Below, in pieces: positions 1 through 6,289 of a stretch of DNA of 64,000 bases (position 1 is its first letter; each line of letters starts with the position of its first letter). Below the pieces are notes generated by a model. It was not told the DNA's origin and searched no databases. It was given only the letters and a program-made list of their open reading frames with translations. This DNA comes from Variovorax sp. DXTD-1 (GTDB lineage: Bacteria; Pseudomonadota; Gammaproteobacteria; Burkholderiales; Burkholderiaceae_C): positions 215,392 through 279,391 of the forward strand of contig NZ_RWKH01000002.1 of NCBI RefSeq assembly GCF_003984625.1, read 5' to 3'. The position numbers and the translations under genes are program-made.

Positions 1-193
1 GCATGCGGTCGTTGTCGGGGAGGCTTGCGGCCGGCACCTGATGCCAGCTCTGCAGCCAGAGCGCCATGGCCGCGGAGCGCTCGTCGCCCTTACCCAGCAC
101 CCATGTCTCGGAGGTCAGCAGGCGCTGCACGTCGACCGGCAGGTAGGGGAAATCGCGCAGGTCGCATTCGATGGGAACGAGGGGTTCCGTCAT
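1..193 (-). CDS. DUF1376 (YdaU-like) phage protein, N-terminal part, cut by window edge
   Basis: Only the first 64 codons are present; the gene runs off the left edge. The visible N-terminus contains the sequence CDLRDFPYLPVDVQRL followed by LWLQSWHQVPAASLPDND, which is the characteristic opening of DUF1376 proteins. These are found in the replication region of lambdoid prophages, usually next to helicase loaders or primase-like genes. The ATG at 193 overlaps the stop of the upstream CII-like gene in an ATGA arrangement, so the two are co-translated. The exact role of DUF1376 is unknown; a replication role is inferred from position only. Confidence 0.8.
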   Translation of the reverse strand, partial: MTEPLVPIECDLRDFPYLPVDVQRLLTSETWVLGKGDERSAAMALWLQSWHQVPAASLPDNDRM

Positions 194-606
194 GCCGGAG
201 TCCCCAGCACGCGCCGCAGCGCGGTGATCTCTTCACGCAGCATGCGGTTCTCGCGCTCGGTTTCCGTTTCGCGCCGGCGTACGCTGTGCAGGTCGTACCC
301 GCGCTGGTGGAGCATCCATAGAACCGGTGCGTCGTTGCCGCACTTGTCCATGAGCGCCACGAATTTGGGCCACTGCACGCCCTCGGTGCCGGACTGCCAG
401 CGGGAGAACTGAGCCTTGTCGACGCCCAACTCGATCTGCAGGTGCTTGTCCAGGGCATAGCCACCGACCTCCGCGCACAGCTCGATGGCGGCGCCGAGCG
501 ACTGCTTGCGAGCCACCTCTTCGGGGCGCAGTTCATGGGGAAGAGAGAGTTGGTTCACGTTGTCACGCAACAAGGTTGAGAGCTGTTGAGGACCTTGGGA
601 AGGCAA
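190..606 (-). CDS. CII-like phage transcriptional regulator
   Basis: The 138-residue protein has a predicted helix-turn-helix around residues 54-85, with KHLQIELGVDKAQFSRWQSG as the likely turn and recognition helix. It is followed by an Arg/Glu-rich, probably coiled-coil tail from about residue 108 (RRRETETERENRMLREEI). Its position, in the leftward early operon after the Cro-like gene and just before the DUF1376 gene, is where lambda places cII, so a CII-type activator role is the best guess. The start at 606 is the only in-frame ATG near the open frame's beginning. It shares ATGA with the next gene. Family membership rests on pattern and context, not on a database match. Confidence 0.6.
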   Translation of the reverse strand: MPSQGPQQLSTLLRDNVNQLSLPHELRPEEVARKQSLGAAIELCAEVGGYALDKHLQIELGVDKAQFSRWQSGTEGVQWPKFVALMDKCGNDAPVLWMLHQRGYDLHSVRRRETETERENRMLREEITALRRVLGTPA

Positions 607-843
607 ATAAAAAGAGCATCTAGGGCATGAAACAAACTCATGACGCCGACCTCGATGCGCTCAGCACGCTCCTCCTCGCTAGGCGTGAGCTGTGCGTGGA
701 GAACGTTGTCGTTGTGGTGGCGCTCGCCGCACTGAGCGCGCTGGTTATCAGCGGGGAGCTGGGCGGCGACTGCGGCGGGTGCCCCCCCCGTGCGGGGCAG
801 AATCCAGGTCACCACAACTTGGACCCCGCACGGGGCGGACGAA
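607..843. other. Ambiguous phage stretch without a supported gene
   Basis: No frame on either strand gives a convincing protein here. A plus-strand frame from 627 and a minus-strand frame through 1055-555 are both open, but each runs far into neighbouring genes and reads as a shadow. The most notable content is a run of eight C at 782-789 and a perfect inverted repeat described separately. A small unrecognised gene or a leader for the leftward operon is possible. Confidence 0.4.
786..835. repeat. Perfect 12-bp inverted repeat upstream of the 844 gene
   Basis: CCCCGTGCGGGG at 786-797 is repeated as its exact reverse complement CCCCGCACGGGG at 824-835, with 26 bp between the arms. Each arm is itself close to palindromic. 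The second arm ends 8 bp before the ATG at 844, so it may be an operator, or a hairpin that controls translation of that gene. Confidence 0.7.
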
Positions 844-1062
844 ATGAAGTCGTTCAGCATCGACATCGAGACAGCCGCGGCAGCTTCGTACGAAGCCGGG
901 ATGACGCGGGTCATTGCCGTCGTGAATGTCACGCAGAGCTCAGCAACGGGCAATGCGTTCAGCGAACTGCACATGTCGGAAAAGACCATGCGCCGCATGC
1001 ACGAGGTACTGGGCAAGATCATTCGCAACCTCGACGAACACGCAGCCAAAGACACGCTCTGA
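844..1062 (+). CDS. Small phage protein of unknown function (72 aa)
   Basis: I do not recognise this protein. It begins MKSFSIDIE, has an alanine-rich central stretch and an amphipathic C-terminal helix (MRRMHEVLGKIIRNLDEHA). Codon third positions are strongly G/C, as expected for a real gene here, and the reverse-strand reading is far less protein-like. I chose the ATG at 844 over an upstream GTG at 790 because the GTG lies inside the inverted repeat at 786-835. The gene points against the surrounding leftward operon, and its last 44 bases overlap the 3' end of the 1019-1444 gene. It might be an independently expressed accessory gene. Confidence 0.5.
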   Translation: MKSFSIDIETAAAASYEAGMTRVIAVVNVTQSSATGNAFSELHMSEKTMRRMHEVLGKIIRNLDEHAAKDTL

Positions 1063-1444
1063 GAGCGGCAGCTTCGTCGGCATCCACAGCGACGATCAGC
1101 CCCCCAATCTCGATGCGCGCGCTGCCATCCGGGAGCGTCGTGACGGATATGGGCCGGGCTGCGCCGCCAGTTGGTGCAAGCGGTTTCGTCGGAGCGATTT
1201 GGGCGGTGGGTTCCGGCTCGGGTGGCTCGCGAAAACCGGCTGCGCGAGTAATAGCATCCGCCGCGGCGCCGCGGGGGTCGAAGCCGCTGTTGAGCAGCGC
1301 GATGCCGTTCGCCCAGCTCGCGTTGAGGATCGCACCCACGCTCACAGCAGCCTGTGTCGCGCGATACATCTCTTCGACGCTCCCGGCGCGGCGTGCCCGG
1401 ATCAGCGCAGGGGTGCGCGGGCCCTTCTTCCGGGTGCTGCGCAT
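1019..1444 (-). CDS. Phage protein of unknown function (141 aa)
   Basis: The protein opens with a basic segment (MRSTRKKGPRTPALIRARR), followed by a helical region with the motif VEEMYRATQAAVSVGAILNA. A Pro/Ala-rich linker sits around residues 80-100, and a short beta-rich C-terminus contains LPDGSARIEIGGL. No family is recognised. Its ATG at 1444 lies one base beyond the stop of the preceding small gene, so the three genes from the Cro-like protein leftward form one transcription unit. It sits in the early-right operon between cro and the CII-like gene, where lambdoid phages keep accessory early genes. Confidence 0.6.
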   Translation of the reverse strand: MRSTRKKGPRTPALIRARRAGSVEEMYRATQAAVSVGAILNASWANGIALLNSGFDPRGAAADAITRAAGFREPPEPEPTAQIAPTKPLAPTGGAARPISVTTLPDGSARIEIGGLIVAVDADEAAALRACLWLRVRRGCE

Positions 1445-1445
1445 C

Positions 1446-1670
1446 TCACGCCCCCTGCTCGGCCTCAATGGCCGTGATGCGGGCGTCGAGCCAGCGCTGC
1501 AGGTTCTGCGGCGCATTGCCGCGGCGCCCCCAAGCCCACGCTTCAAGTGCGTGGATCCTTGCGTCGGCGATCAGCAGTGCTTCGGCAGCCTCGGTAGCGA
1601 AGGCAGCGAAGGCGCAATCTGCCGCCGCCTTCGATCGGCGACGCCACGGGATCTGGGTTTTCGGGAGCAC
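1446..1670 (-). CDS. Small phage protein of unknown function (74 aa)
   Basis: The short, alanine- and tryptophan-containing protein is probably all-helical (ADARIHALEAWAWGRRGNAP, then QRWLDARITAIEAEQGA). It starts 3 bp after the Cro-like stop and ends 1 bp before the next gene. Its last codons and stop lie in a 20-bp sequence that is repeated exactly at the end of the Cro-like gene (1446-1465 and 1674-1693). Both proteins therefore end in AEQGA. No function is suggested. Confidence 0.55.
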   Translation of the reverse strand: MLPKTQIPWRRRSKAAADCAFAAFATEAAEALLIADARIHALEAWAWGRRGNAPQNLQRWLDARITAIEAEQGA

Positions 1671-1693
1671 GGTTCACGCCCCCTGCTCGGCCT
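1446..1693. repeat. Exact 20-bp direct repeat flanking the 74-aa gene
   Basis: TCACGCCCCCTGCTCGGCCT occurs at 1446-1465 and again at 1674-1693. Each copy covers the stop codon and last codons of a leftward gene. The period is 228 bp, a whole number of codons, so a crossover between the copies would remove exactly the 74-aa gene and leave both neighbours intact. Confidence 0.9.
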
Positions 1694-1925
1694 GCGCGGG
1701 CTCGATTCCGGCCTGCATGCGCAGAACGTCCCACGCCACATCGGGGCGCAGGTCTTCGCAGCGAACTTGTCCCTTTGTTGCACGCTCGATGGCTGGACAC
1801 TTCTCGGCAGGGATCGGCCTCGCGCCGGAAATCCACTGATTCACAGCGGCCGGGGTCACTTCGAGGGCTTTGGCGAGAGCTGTTTGGCTGCCCAGCACCT
1901 CACAGGCTTTGCGGATGGAGTTCAT
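1674..1925 (-). CDS. Cro-like repressor, YdaS family
   Basis: The 83-residue protein matches the YdaS/Cro pattern. SIRKACEVLGSQTALAKALE leads into VTPAAVNQWISGARPIPAEK, a helix-turn-helix at residues 2-40, and then CPAIERATKGQVRCEDLRPD. The family consists of DNA-binding Cro-type repressors of lambdoid prophages. The ATG at 1925 is chosen because the longer frame would run across the operator region. A good minus-strand promoter (1934-1962) lies immediately upstream and is overlapped by the proposed operators. The protein would repress the divergent CI-like gene and trim its own expression, by analogy with lambda Cro. Confidence 0.85.
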   Translation of the reverse strand: MNSIRKACEVLGSQTALAKALEVTPAAVNQWISGARPIPAEKCPAIERATKGQVRCEDLRPDVAWDVLRMQAGIEPAQAEQGA

Positions 1926-1933
1926 GGCGCCGC

Positions 1934-1962
1934 AATTTAGCACTGCTAACCACAAATGGCAA
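1934..1962 (-). promoter_or_regulatory. pR-like promoter of the leftward early operon
   Basis: On the minus strand TTGCCA (1962-1957) is followed after exactly 17 bp by TAAATT (1939-1934), a good sigma-70 match. The Cro-like ATG is 9 bp beyond the -10 box, so the leader is very short or absent. The operator at 1937-1949 covers the -10 box, so a bound repressor would block it. Confidence 0.65.
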
Positions 1963-1997
1963 GCCATGCTAAATCTCAGCACAATTAGCATCGCTTG
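1937..1997. promoter_or_regulatory. Three-operator array between cro-like and cI-like genes
   Basis: TTAGCACTGCTAA at 1937-1949 is a perfect palindrome apart from its central base. Two weaker copies of TTAGC-NNN-GCTAA follow: CAAGCCATGCTAA at 1960-1972 and TTAGCATCGCTTG at 1985-1997. The centres are 23 and 25 bp apart, about two helical turns, much like lambda OR1-OR3. The same sequence recurs in the promoter at 3426-3466, which supports it as the phage repressor's site. Confidence 0.65.
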
Positions 1998-2001
1998 CAA
2001 G

Positions 2002-2460
2002 ATGAGCGATGCGAAGAGCGAAGGTGAAGCGCTGGGGCGGCGACTTGCAGGCAGGAACAAGGCCGAGTTCGCGCGCGCCCACAAGATCCCAGGCGGTCCT
2101 TCGATGCTCAGTCAAAATATCAGCGGCAACCGGCCGATCAGCCTAGAGGCCGGCATCGCCTACGCCAAAGCTCTTGGATGCACGTTGGCTGAGATTAGCC
2201 CGCGCCTAGCCGCGATGGTTGCCAGCGCCAGCGATATCAAACTCGGCGAAGTCCCCGCACCATCCCCGCCTCTTGAAACGGCTCTTCAGGTGCTCGCTGA
2301 TGCGTGCAGCCATGCGCCGATGACGGTCCGGCTCAACGTGCTGGAACTACTTGATCTGCTTGTGAAAAACCCTGCGGCGAACGCTGAGGATCAGATCCCC
2401 ATCATCGCGCGCAAATTGTCGGGGGAAAGAACGCAGCTCACGGGCACGGACGGCCCTTAA
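2002..2460 (+). CDS. CI-like phage repressor, short form without peptidase domain
   Basis: The 152-residue protein has an N-terminal Cro/CI-type helix-turn-helix (about residues 8-60). The motif AEFARAHKIPGGPSMLSQNI is followed by NRPISLEAGIAYAKALG. The C-terminal half is helical (LQVLADACSHAPMTVRLNVL), presumably for dimerisation. There is no S24 Ser-Lys peptidase domain, so RecA-triggered self-cleavage is not expected. The ATG at 2002 is preferred because upstream in-frame ATGs lie inside the operators; it has no clear ribosome binding site, and a leaderless mRNA as in lambda pRM is possible. It is divergent from the Cro-like gene. Confidence 0.8.
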   Translation: MSDAKSEGEALGRRLAGRNKAEFARAHKIPGGPSMLSQNISGNRPISLEAGIAYAKALGCTLAEISPRLAAMVASASDIKLGEVPAPSPPLETALQVLADACSHAPMTVRLNVLELLDLLVKNPAANAEDQIPIIARKLSGERTQLTGTDGP

Positions 2461-2634
2461 GCCCCGCGATGGCTGAAGTTGCCGCAGGACCTTACAAAGA
2501 TCATCTGAGATTGTTAGCGAAAGTTTCCGATGTAGGCCATCGGCGCAACCCTGATCCGGCGCCTCGGGCTCCAGTTTTTCTCAAATTGATACAAGGCGGC
2601 CAGCTATTGACGCCATAACGAAAGAGGAGAAGCA

Positions 2635-3048
2635 ATGTACGAACTGGGCATTTTTGCCGCCTTCATCTTATGGGTCTACAGCACCATGATGGCCGTCGCC
2701 AATGCAAATTCGCAACTGTCACGCAACCTGGCAAAAGTCGGGATGCGCCTCAGCTGGGTCTCCGGGGAACCGGTGCCGGTCGGCGATCAAGCCGGGGGTG
2801 CGTGGCGCTTCATCTCAGCACTTCTGGCGGCAATTTTCGGGCTGGCTGCAATACTCTTCAGTTGGTTTACCGTTGCGATCTCTGTGGGCATGATGATCTA
2901 CCAGAAATCGAAGGCCGCGGGGATGCCGCAAGCTGTGAAGGAGTTTCGATGGAAGCTGCGCAACGTCGATATGACGCGTGAGCAGATCCTGACCGAGATG
3001 GCCGCCGCCCAGAATGCAGTCATGCCCGGATCCGCAGCACGGCAATAG
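2635..3048 (+). CDS. Small membrane protein, possible moron (137 aa)
   Basis: An N-terminal hydrophobic segment (about residues 4-22, LGIFAAFILWVYSTMMAVA) and a second long one (about 58-90, FISALLAAIFGLAAILFSWF) predict two or three membrane helices, followed by a charged cytosolic tail. A good ribosome binding site (AAGAGGAG) precedes the ATG by a short spacer. The gene lies downstream of the CI-like gene, before a terminator, and its codon use is visibly less GC-biased than its neighbours. That pattern fits a lysogen-expressed accessory gene such as an exclusion factor, but this is inference from position only. Confidence 0.6.
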   Translation: MYELGIFAAFILWVYSTMMAVANANSQLSRNLAKVGMRLSWVSGEPVPVGDQAGGAWRFISALLAAIFGLAAILFSWFTVAISVGMMIYQKSKAAGMPQAVKEFRWKLRNVDMTREQILTEMAAAQNAVMPGSAARQ

Positions 3049-3098
3049 ATTGTGGCCGCCTTTTTTCCATGATGCCGTAGCAGATCAACTCCCAATCG

Positions 3099-3326
3099 AT
3101 GGAATTTCTTTTTTTAATTGGCGGCATCTTCGTATTTGCGATTATTAAGTCGCAGCACAACGACATTCGCCGGATGCAGGATCAGTTGGATCGCCATCAG
3201 GAAGAATTCGGAGGGGCCATTCGTCAGCTTCAGGAAATCAGCTTGAACGCTTCCGACCGCGAAGTTCTTGATCGTTTGACCGACGCTTCGCGTAGGGCCA
3301 AGCAGCGGAGCAACTACGACCCCTGA
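3099..3326 (+). CDS. Small membrane-anchored coiled-coil protein (75 aa)
   Basis: The first 17 residues (MEFLFLIGGIFVFAIIK) form one membrane helix. The rest is a charged, heptad-like helix (DIRRMQDQLDRHQEEFGGAI and onward). No family is recognised. It follows the other small membrane gene by 50 bp and is followed by an intrinsic terminator at 3361-3385, so the two are probably co-transcribed, possibly with the repressor gene. A joint membrane role, for instance superinfection exclusion, would fit but nothing in the sequence proves it. Confidence 0.5.
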   Translation: MEFLFLIGGIFVFAIIKSQHNDIRRMQDQLDRHQEEFGGAIRQLQEISLNASDREVLDRLTDASRRAKQRSNYDP

Positions 3327-3360
3327 CCCTGCACCAGAACGCAGTACTTGACGATCCCCT

Positions 3361-3385
3361 AAGCCCGCCACGAGCGGGTTTTTTT
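3361..3385 (+). terminator. Intrinsic terminator closing the lysogeny-side genes
   Basis: CCCGC (3364-3368) pairs with GCGGG (3374-3378) around a 5-base loop. Flanking AA/TT pairs extend the stem and seven T follow. It separates the repressor-side transcript from the next promoter. Confidence 0.8.
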
Positions 3386-3425
3386 GCGCTCGCCGCAGGC
3401 GCGCAACCGCCTAGCGTTCAAATGT

Positions 3426-3466
3426 TTAGCTTTGCTATTGACATGTTCGTTTAGCACCGCTAATCT
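3426..3466 (+). promoter_or_regulatory. pL-like promoter with two repressor operators
   Basis: A consensus -35 TTGACA (3438-3443) is followed after exactly 17 bp by TAATCT (3461-3466). TTAGCTTTGCTAT (3426-3438) touches the -35 box and TTAGCACCGCTAA (3451-3463) overlaps the -10 box. Both match the operator sequence found between the cro-like and cI-like genes, and their centres are 25 bp apart. The promoter would drive the whole recombination operon up to the integrase and be silent in the lysogen. Confidence 0.75.
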
Positions 3467-3491
3467 ACGTCCATCCCAACAGGAGATGGAC

Positions 3492-3887
3492 ATGCAAAAG
3501 AGCCTCTATAGCGCACCGACGCGCCGCCAGCTTCACAAGCAGGAGCTCGTAGCCGATCTCGAGCTCGTCGACACGCATGGTTGGCGCGAAGGCCGCAACT
3601 TTCGCCAGCGCTCGCCGTTCGCGTCTCCGGCTGCCGAGCAGAACTTCCTGAACGAAGCTGCGCGCGCCGATCGCATCGTCGAGTACATCGCCGCGCTGAA
3701 GGAAACCACGGATCGCGAATGGCGCTACGAAATGGCCGCTGGCCAGGACTACGCCGACGGCGCGCGCCACTTCGCGCGGCTGTGGGAAATGCAGGCCGAC
3801 CTCGACCCGTCGGGCGCGATCTGGCGCTCGGTGGCTCCGCAGGGCTTCGCGGTACCGCAGCCGCGCGTGAAGGGCGGTGCCGCATGA
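3492..3887 (+). CDS. First gene of the rightward early operon, unknown (131 aa)
   Basis: The protein is charged and mostly helical, with no hydrophobic segment and no motif I recognise. An Arg/Gln-rich start (QKSLYSAPTRRQLHKQELVA) is followed by DREWRYEMAAGQDYADGARH and LWEMQADLDPSGAIW. The ATG at 3492 is chosen because AGGAG (3481-3485) sits 6 bp upstream; an in-frame ATG at 3486 would leave no spacing. It is the first gene behind the operator-controlled promoter and shares ATGA with the next gene. Confidence 0.65.
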   Translation: MQKSLYSAPTRRQLHKQELVADLELVDTHGWREGRNFRQRSPFASPAAEQNFLNEAARADRIVEYIAALKETTDREWRYEMAAGQDYADGARHFARLWEMQADLDPSGAIWRSVAPQGFAVPQPRVKGGAA

Positions 3888-4153
3888 GCAGCAAGTCCTA
3901 CCCCCGTGTCGGCCGCACGAGCCGACAGCAAAAATGGGACAAGCTGCCGCCGAAGGCTGCGCCCAAATGCAGCGCCTGCGACCAGCCCGCGCGCTTCCGT
4001 GTCGACGTGGAAGTGAACTGGTTCCGTGGCGACGACGAATGCGGCCGCGCGTGCGCGGACCACAAGAACGACGCGATTGCCCTGCTCGCAGGTATCGAAC
4101 GGCACCAGGCCGAGCAGAAGGCCCTGCGCGAAGCGAAGGCGGCGCAATCATGA
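3884..4153 (+). CDS. Small cysteine-containing phage protein (89 aa)
   Basis: A CSACDQPARF segment near residue 28 and a later CGRACADH segment give four Cys and one His in a spacing that could bind one zinc ion, suggesting a small zinc-ribbon protein. The N-terminus is basic. The function is unknown. It overlaps both neighbours by ATGA and is the first link of a chain of coupled tiny genes. Confidence 0.65.
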   Translation: MSSKSYPRVGRTSRQQKWDKLPPKAAPKCSACDQPARFRVDVEVNWFRGDDECGRACADHKNDAIALLAGIERHQAEQKALREAKAAQS

Positions 4154-4269
4154 CCGCCGCCCTCGAAACCATGGCCGGCTACCTGCTCGCCTTCCTGATC
4201 GCCGCGGGCCTGGTCTGGATGCTCGACCGCCTCGTGTTCGGCACCGACGCACCGGGGCTGTTCGCATGA
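4150..4269 (+). CDS. Tiny single-pass membrane protein (39 aa)
   Basis: The 39-residue product is mostly one membrane helix (about residues 7-25, MAGYLLAFLIAAGLVWML) followed by DRLVFGTDAPGLFA. Reality is supported by ATGA overlaps at both ends, by the absence of a competing frame, and by the compact coding seen throughout this operon. The role is unknown. Confidence 0.55.
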   Translation: MTAALETMAGYLLAFLIAAGLVWMLDRLVFGTDAPGLFA

Positions 4270-4439
4270 GCCGCGCCAGCACCCCGCGCCGCTTGCGCTC
4301 TGTCGCAGCACCCACGCCCGCCCCCATCGGCGGCCTGATGGATCCGCGGTTCGTCTACGTGCCGGCCGCAGCCACCGACATCCGCAAGACCTTCGAGCGC
4401 ATCCGCGCGCAGGGACCGCTGCTGAAAGGCAAGCCATGA
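4266..4439 (+). CDS. Tiny basic phage protein (57 aa)
   Basis: The protein starts with MSRASTPRRLRSVAAP and continues with a Pro-rich stretch and FVYVPAAATDIRKTFERIRA. It has a basic N-terminus and a possible C-terminal helix, and no family is recognised. ATGA overlaps join it to both neighbours. Confidence 0.55.
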   Translation: MSRASTPRRLRSVAAPTPAPIGGLMDPRFVYVPAAATDIRKTFERIRAQGPLLKGKP

Positions 4440-4624
4440 ACACCGTGCACCGCACGCGCCCCGGCCATTGGGCCGAGCAAAAACCCTTCGTCATGCCCAC
4501 GAACGAGGAAATCGCCGAGGCCGACGAGCGCCACGACATCAAGCGCGCGAACAGCTGGATGCCGTTCCTTCTTCCCTTGGTGCCGCTGCTCGTCGCGGTG
4601 GCTGTGCACCTCTATTTCCGCTGA
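4436..4624 (+). CDS. Tiny tail-anchored membrane protein (62 aa)
   Basis: A charged N-terminal part (about residues 1-40, with NEEIAEADERHDIKRAN) precedes a C-terminal membrane helix (MPFLLPLVPLLVAVAVHLYF) ending one residue from the C-terminus, so the protein is probably tail-anchored with its N-terminus in the cytoplasm. It overlaps the previous gene by ATGA and lies 31 bp before the RecT-like gene. The role is unknown. Confidence 0.55.
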   Translation: MNTVHRTRPGHWAEQKPFVMPTNEEIAEADERHDIKRANSWMPFLLPLVPLLVAVAVHLYFR

Positions 4625-4655
4625 TCCCTTTCTGACCACCACCCCGAAAGAACCC

Positions 4656-5660
4656 ATGTCCTCTACTGAACTCGCCACCTCCAACACCAGCCTGGCGCCC
4701 AGCTTCGCCAGCGTCGAAGGCTTCGAACTCGCCAACCGCATCGGCAAGGCCTTCGCCGCGTCGACGCTCGTGCCGCAGCAATACCGCGACAACGTGGCGA
4801 ACTGCATCGTTGCGCTGGAAATGGCCAACCGTATGCAGGCCTCGCCGCTCATGGTGATGCAGAACCTGTACATCGTGCACGGCAATCCCGGCTGGTCGTC
4901 GAAGTTCCTGATCGCGTGCTTCAACCAGTCGGGCCGCTTCTCGGCGTTGCGCTACGAATTCGACCTCGACGGCAGCAAGGTGCCATACGGCTGCCGCGCG
5001 TGGGCCGTCGAGAAGGCCACCGGCGAGCGCTTGGTGGGTTCCACCGTCACGCTCGACATGGCGAAGGCCGAGGGCTGGAGCACGAAGTCGGGCAGCAAGT
5101 GGAAGACCATGCCCGAGCTGATGCTGCAGTACCGCGCCGCGGCATTCTTCGTGCGCGTCTATGCACCCGAAATCTCGATGGGCCTGCAGACCGACGACGA
5201 GCTGCGCGACACCTTCGACAACGAGACGGGCGCGCTGGTCGAGCCGGCCGGGAAGCCTGACGTTGCGCCGGTGCGCCGCCGCGCTGCGCCGATCCCCGCC
5301 GACGTGATCGACAACGAATCCGGCGAGATCACGCCCGCGGCCGATGCCGGAATCCCGGCTTCGGACGACGCCCCCCTCGACGCCGACAACCCGGCCGCCG
5401 GCGCCGACGCTCAGGCCGCCGCCGCGCAGCAGGACAAGCAAGCCGCCACCGCCACCAAGAAGCCGCAGACCCTCGGCAACACCATCCTTGCCAGTGCCGG
5501 CGAGAAGAAGCTGCTGATCAACCGCGCGAAGTCAAACGACCTGAACATGGCCGAGCTGATCGAGCAGGCCGGCGTCGGCCCGATGGACCCGACGACGCTT
5601 GAAGGCCTGACCGCCGACGGCTTCGTGGCAATCAAAGACCTCCTGCCGAAGGCTGCGTGA
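4656..5660 (+). CDS. recT: RecT-family single-strand annealing protein
   Basis: Residues about 20-190 resemble the RecT core. ANRIGKAFAASTLVPQQYRD leads into NCIVALEMANRMQASPLMVM, then QNLYIVHGNPGWSSKFLIAC, and a conserved final part TMPELMLQYRAAAFFVRVYA. RecT proteins anneal complementary single strands exposed by a partner exonuclease. The C-terminal third (about 205-334) is an Ala/Asp-rich linker plus a short helical tail, probably a partner-binding region. The next gene, overlapping by TGATG, encodes the exonuclease. At 334 residues it is longer than E. coli Rac RecT (about 269), and the extra length lies in the linker. Confidence 0.75.
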   Translation: MSSTELATSNTSLAPSFASVEGFELANRIGKAFAASTLVPQQYRDNVANCIVALEMANRMQASPLMVMQNLYIVHGNPGWSSKFLIACFNQSGRFSALRYEFDLDGSKVPYGCRAWAVEKATGERLVGSTVTLDMAKAEGWSTKSGSKWKTMPELMLQYRAAAFFVRVYAPEISMGLQTDDELRDTFDNETGALVEPAGKPDVAPVRRRAAPIPADVIDNESGEITPAADAGIPASDDAPLDADNPAAGADAQAAAAQQDKQAATATKKPQTLGNTILASAGEKKLLINRAKSNDLNMAELIEQAGVGPMDPTTLEGLTADGFVAIKDLLPKAA

Positions 5661-6280
5661 TGTTGCTGACCTTCGACGCCGAGGCGCATCGCTACTACTG
5701 GGACGGCAAGCCGGTGCCGGGCGTGACCACGATCCTGGCACCGCTCAGCGACTTCGCAGCCGTGGATCCGGATGTGATGCGCCGGGCTTCGAAGTTCGGC
5801 ACCGCCGTGCACTACGTGTGCGAGCTGGTCGACACCGGCGAAGACCTGCAGCACTACGACGTTGACCCGGCGCTGCTGCCCTACGTCGATGCATGGCGCA
5901 AGTTCTGCGCCGAGTGGCGCGTGCAGTGGAAGCTGATCGAGCAGCGCGTGTACCACCCGACGCTTCGCTACGCCGGCACGCTGGACCGCAAGGGCACATT
6001 GGTCGCACCAGGTGAGCCCGAGCACCGCCGCCACGCGGCCGTCGTCGACATCAAGACCAGCACCAACCTTTACCCGTCGGTGGGCCCGCAGTTGGCCGCC
6101 TACGCCCGTGCCGACGACCCACTCAACGGCGCCAGCCAGCGCCGCTATGCCGTGCAGCTCAAGGGCGACGGCTCCTACGTCTGCAAGGAATACCGCGATG
6201 CAGACGACTTTGCAACGTTCTCCGCCCTGCTGGCGCTGCGCACGTGGTGCAGCCGGCATTCCATCAAACCGCAGTTCTGA
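5660..6280 (+). CDS. PD-(D/E)XK exonuclease, partner of RecT-like protein
   Basis: The 206-residue protein carries the RecB/Cas4-like nuclease signature: His51 in FGTAVH, Asp109 in YAGTLDRKG, Asp130 and Lys132 in VVDIKTS, and the QLAAY motif at 144-148. Such nucleases chew one strand of a duplex so that the annealing protein can load. The start is the ATG at 5660, which overlaps the RecT stop (TGATG); an upstream GTG at 5657 is possible. Together with the RecT-like protein it forms the phage recombination module, functionally like lambda Exo/Bet. Confidence 0.8.
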   Translation: MLLTFDAEAHRYYWDGKPVPGVTTILAPLSDFAAVDPDVMRRASKFGTAVHYVCELVDTGEDLQHYDVDPALLPYVDAWRKFCAEWRVQWKLIEQRVYHPTLRYAGTLDRKGTLVAPGEPEHRRHAAVVDIKTSTNLYPSVGPQLAAYARADDPLNGASQRRYAVQLKGDGSYVCKEYRDADDFATFSALLALRTWCSRHSIKPQF

Positions 6281-6289
6281 AAGCCCACC

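Noticed and set aside
627..1940. A 437-codon plus-strand frame in the prophage early region
   Set aside because: It crosses the Cro-like gene and two others on the opposite strand. Its first 50 codons look somewhat coding, so a small gene near 627-790 is not fully excluded.
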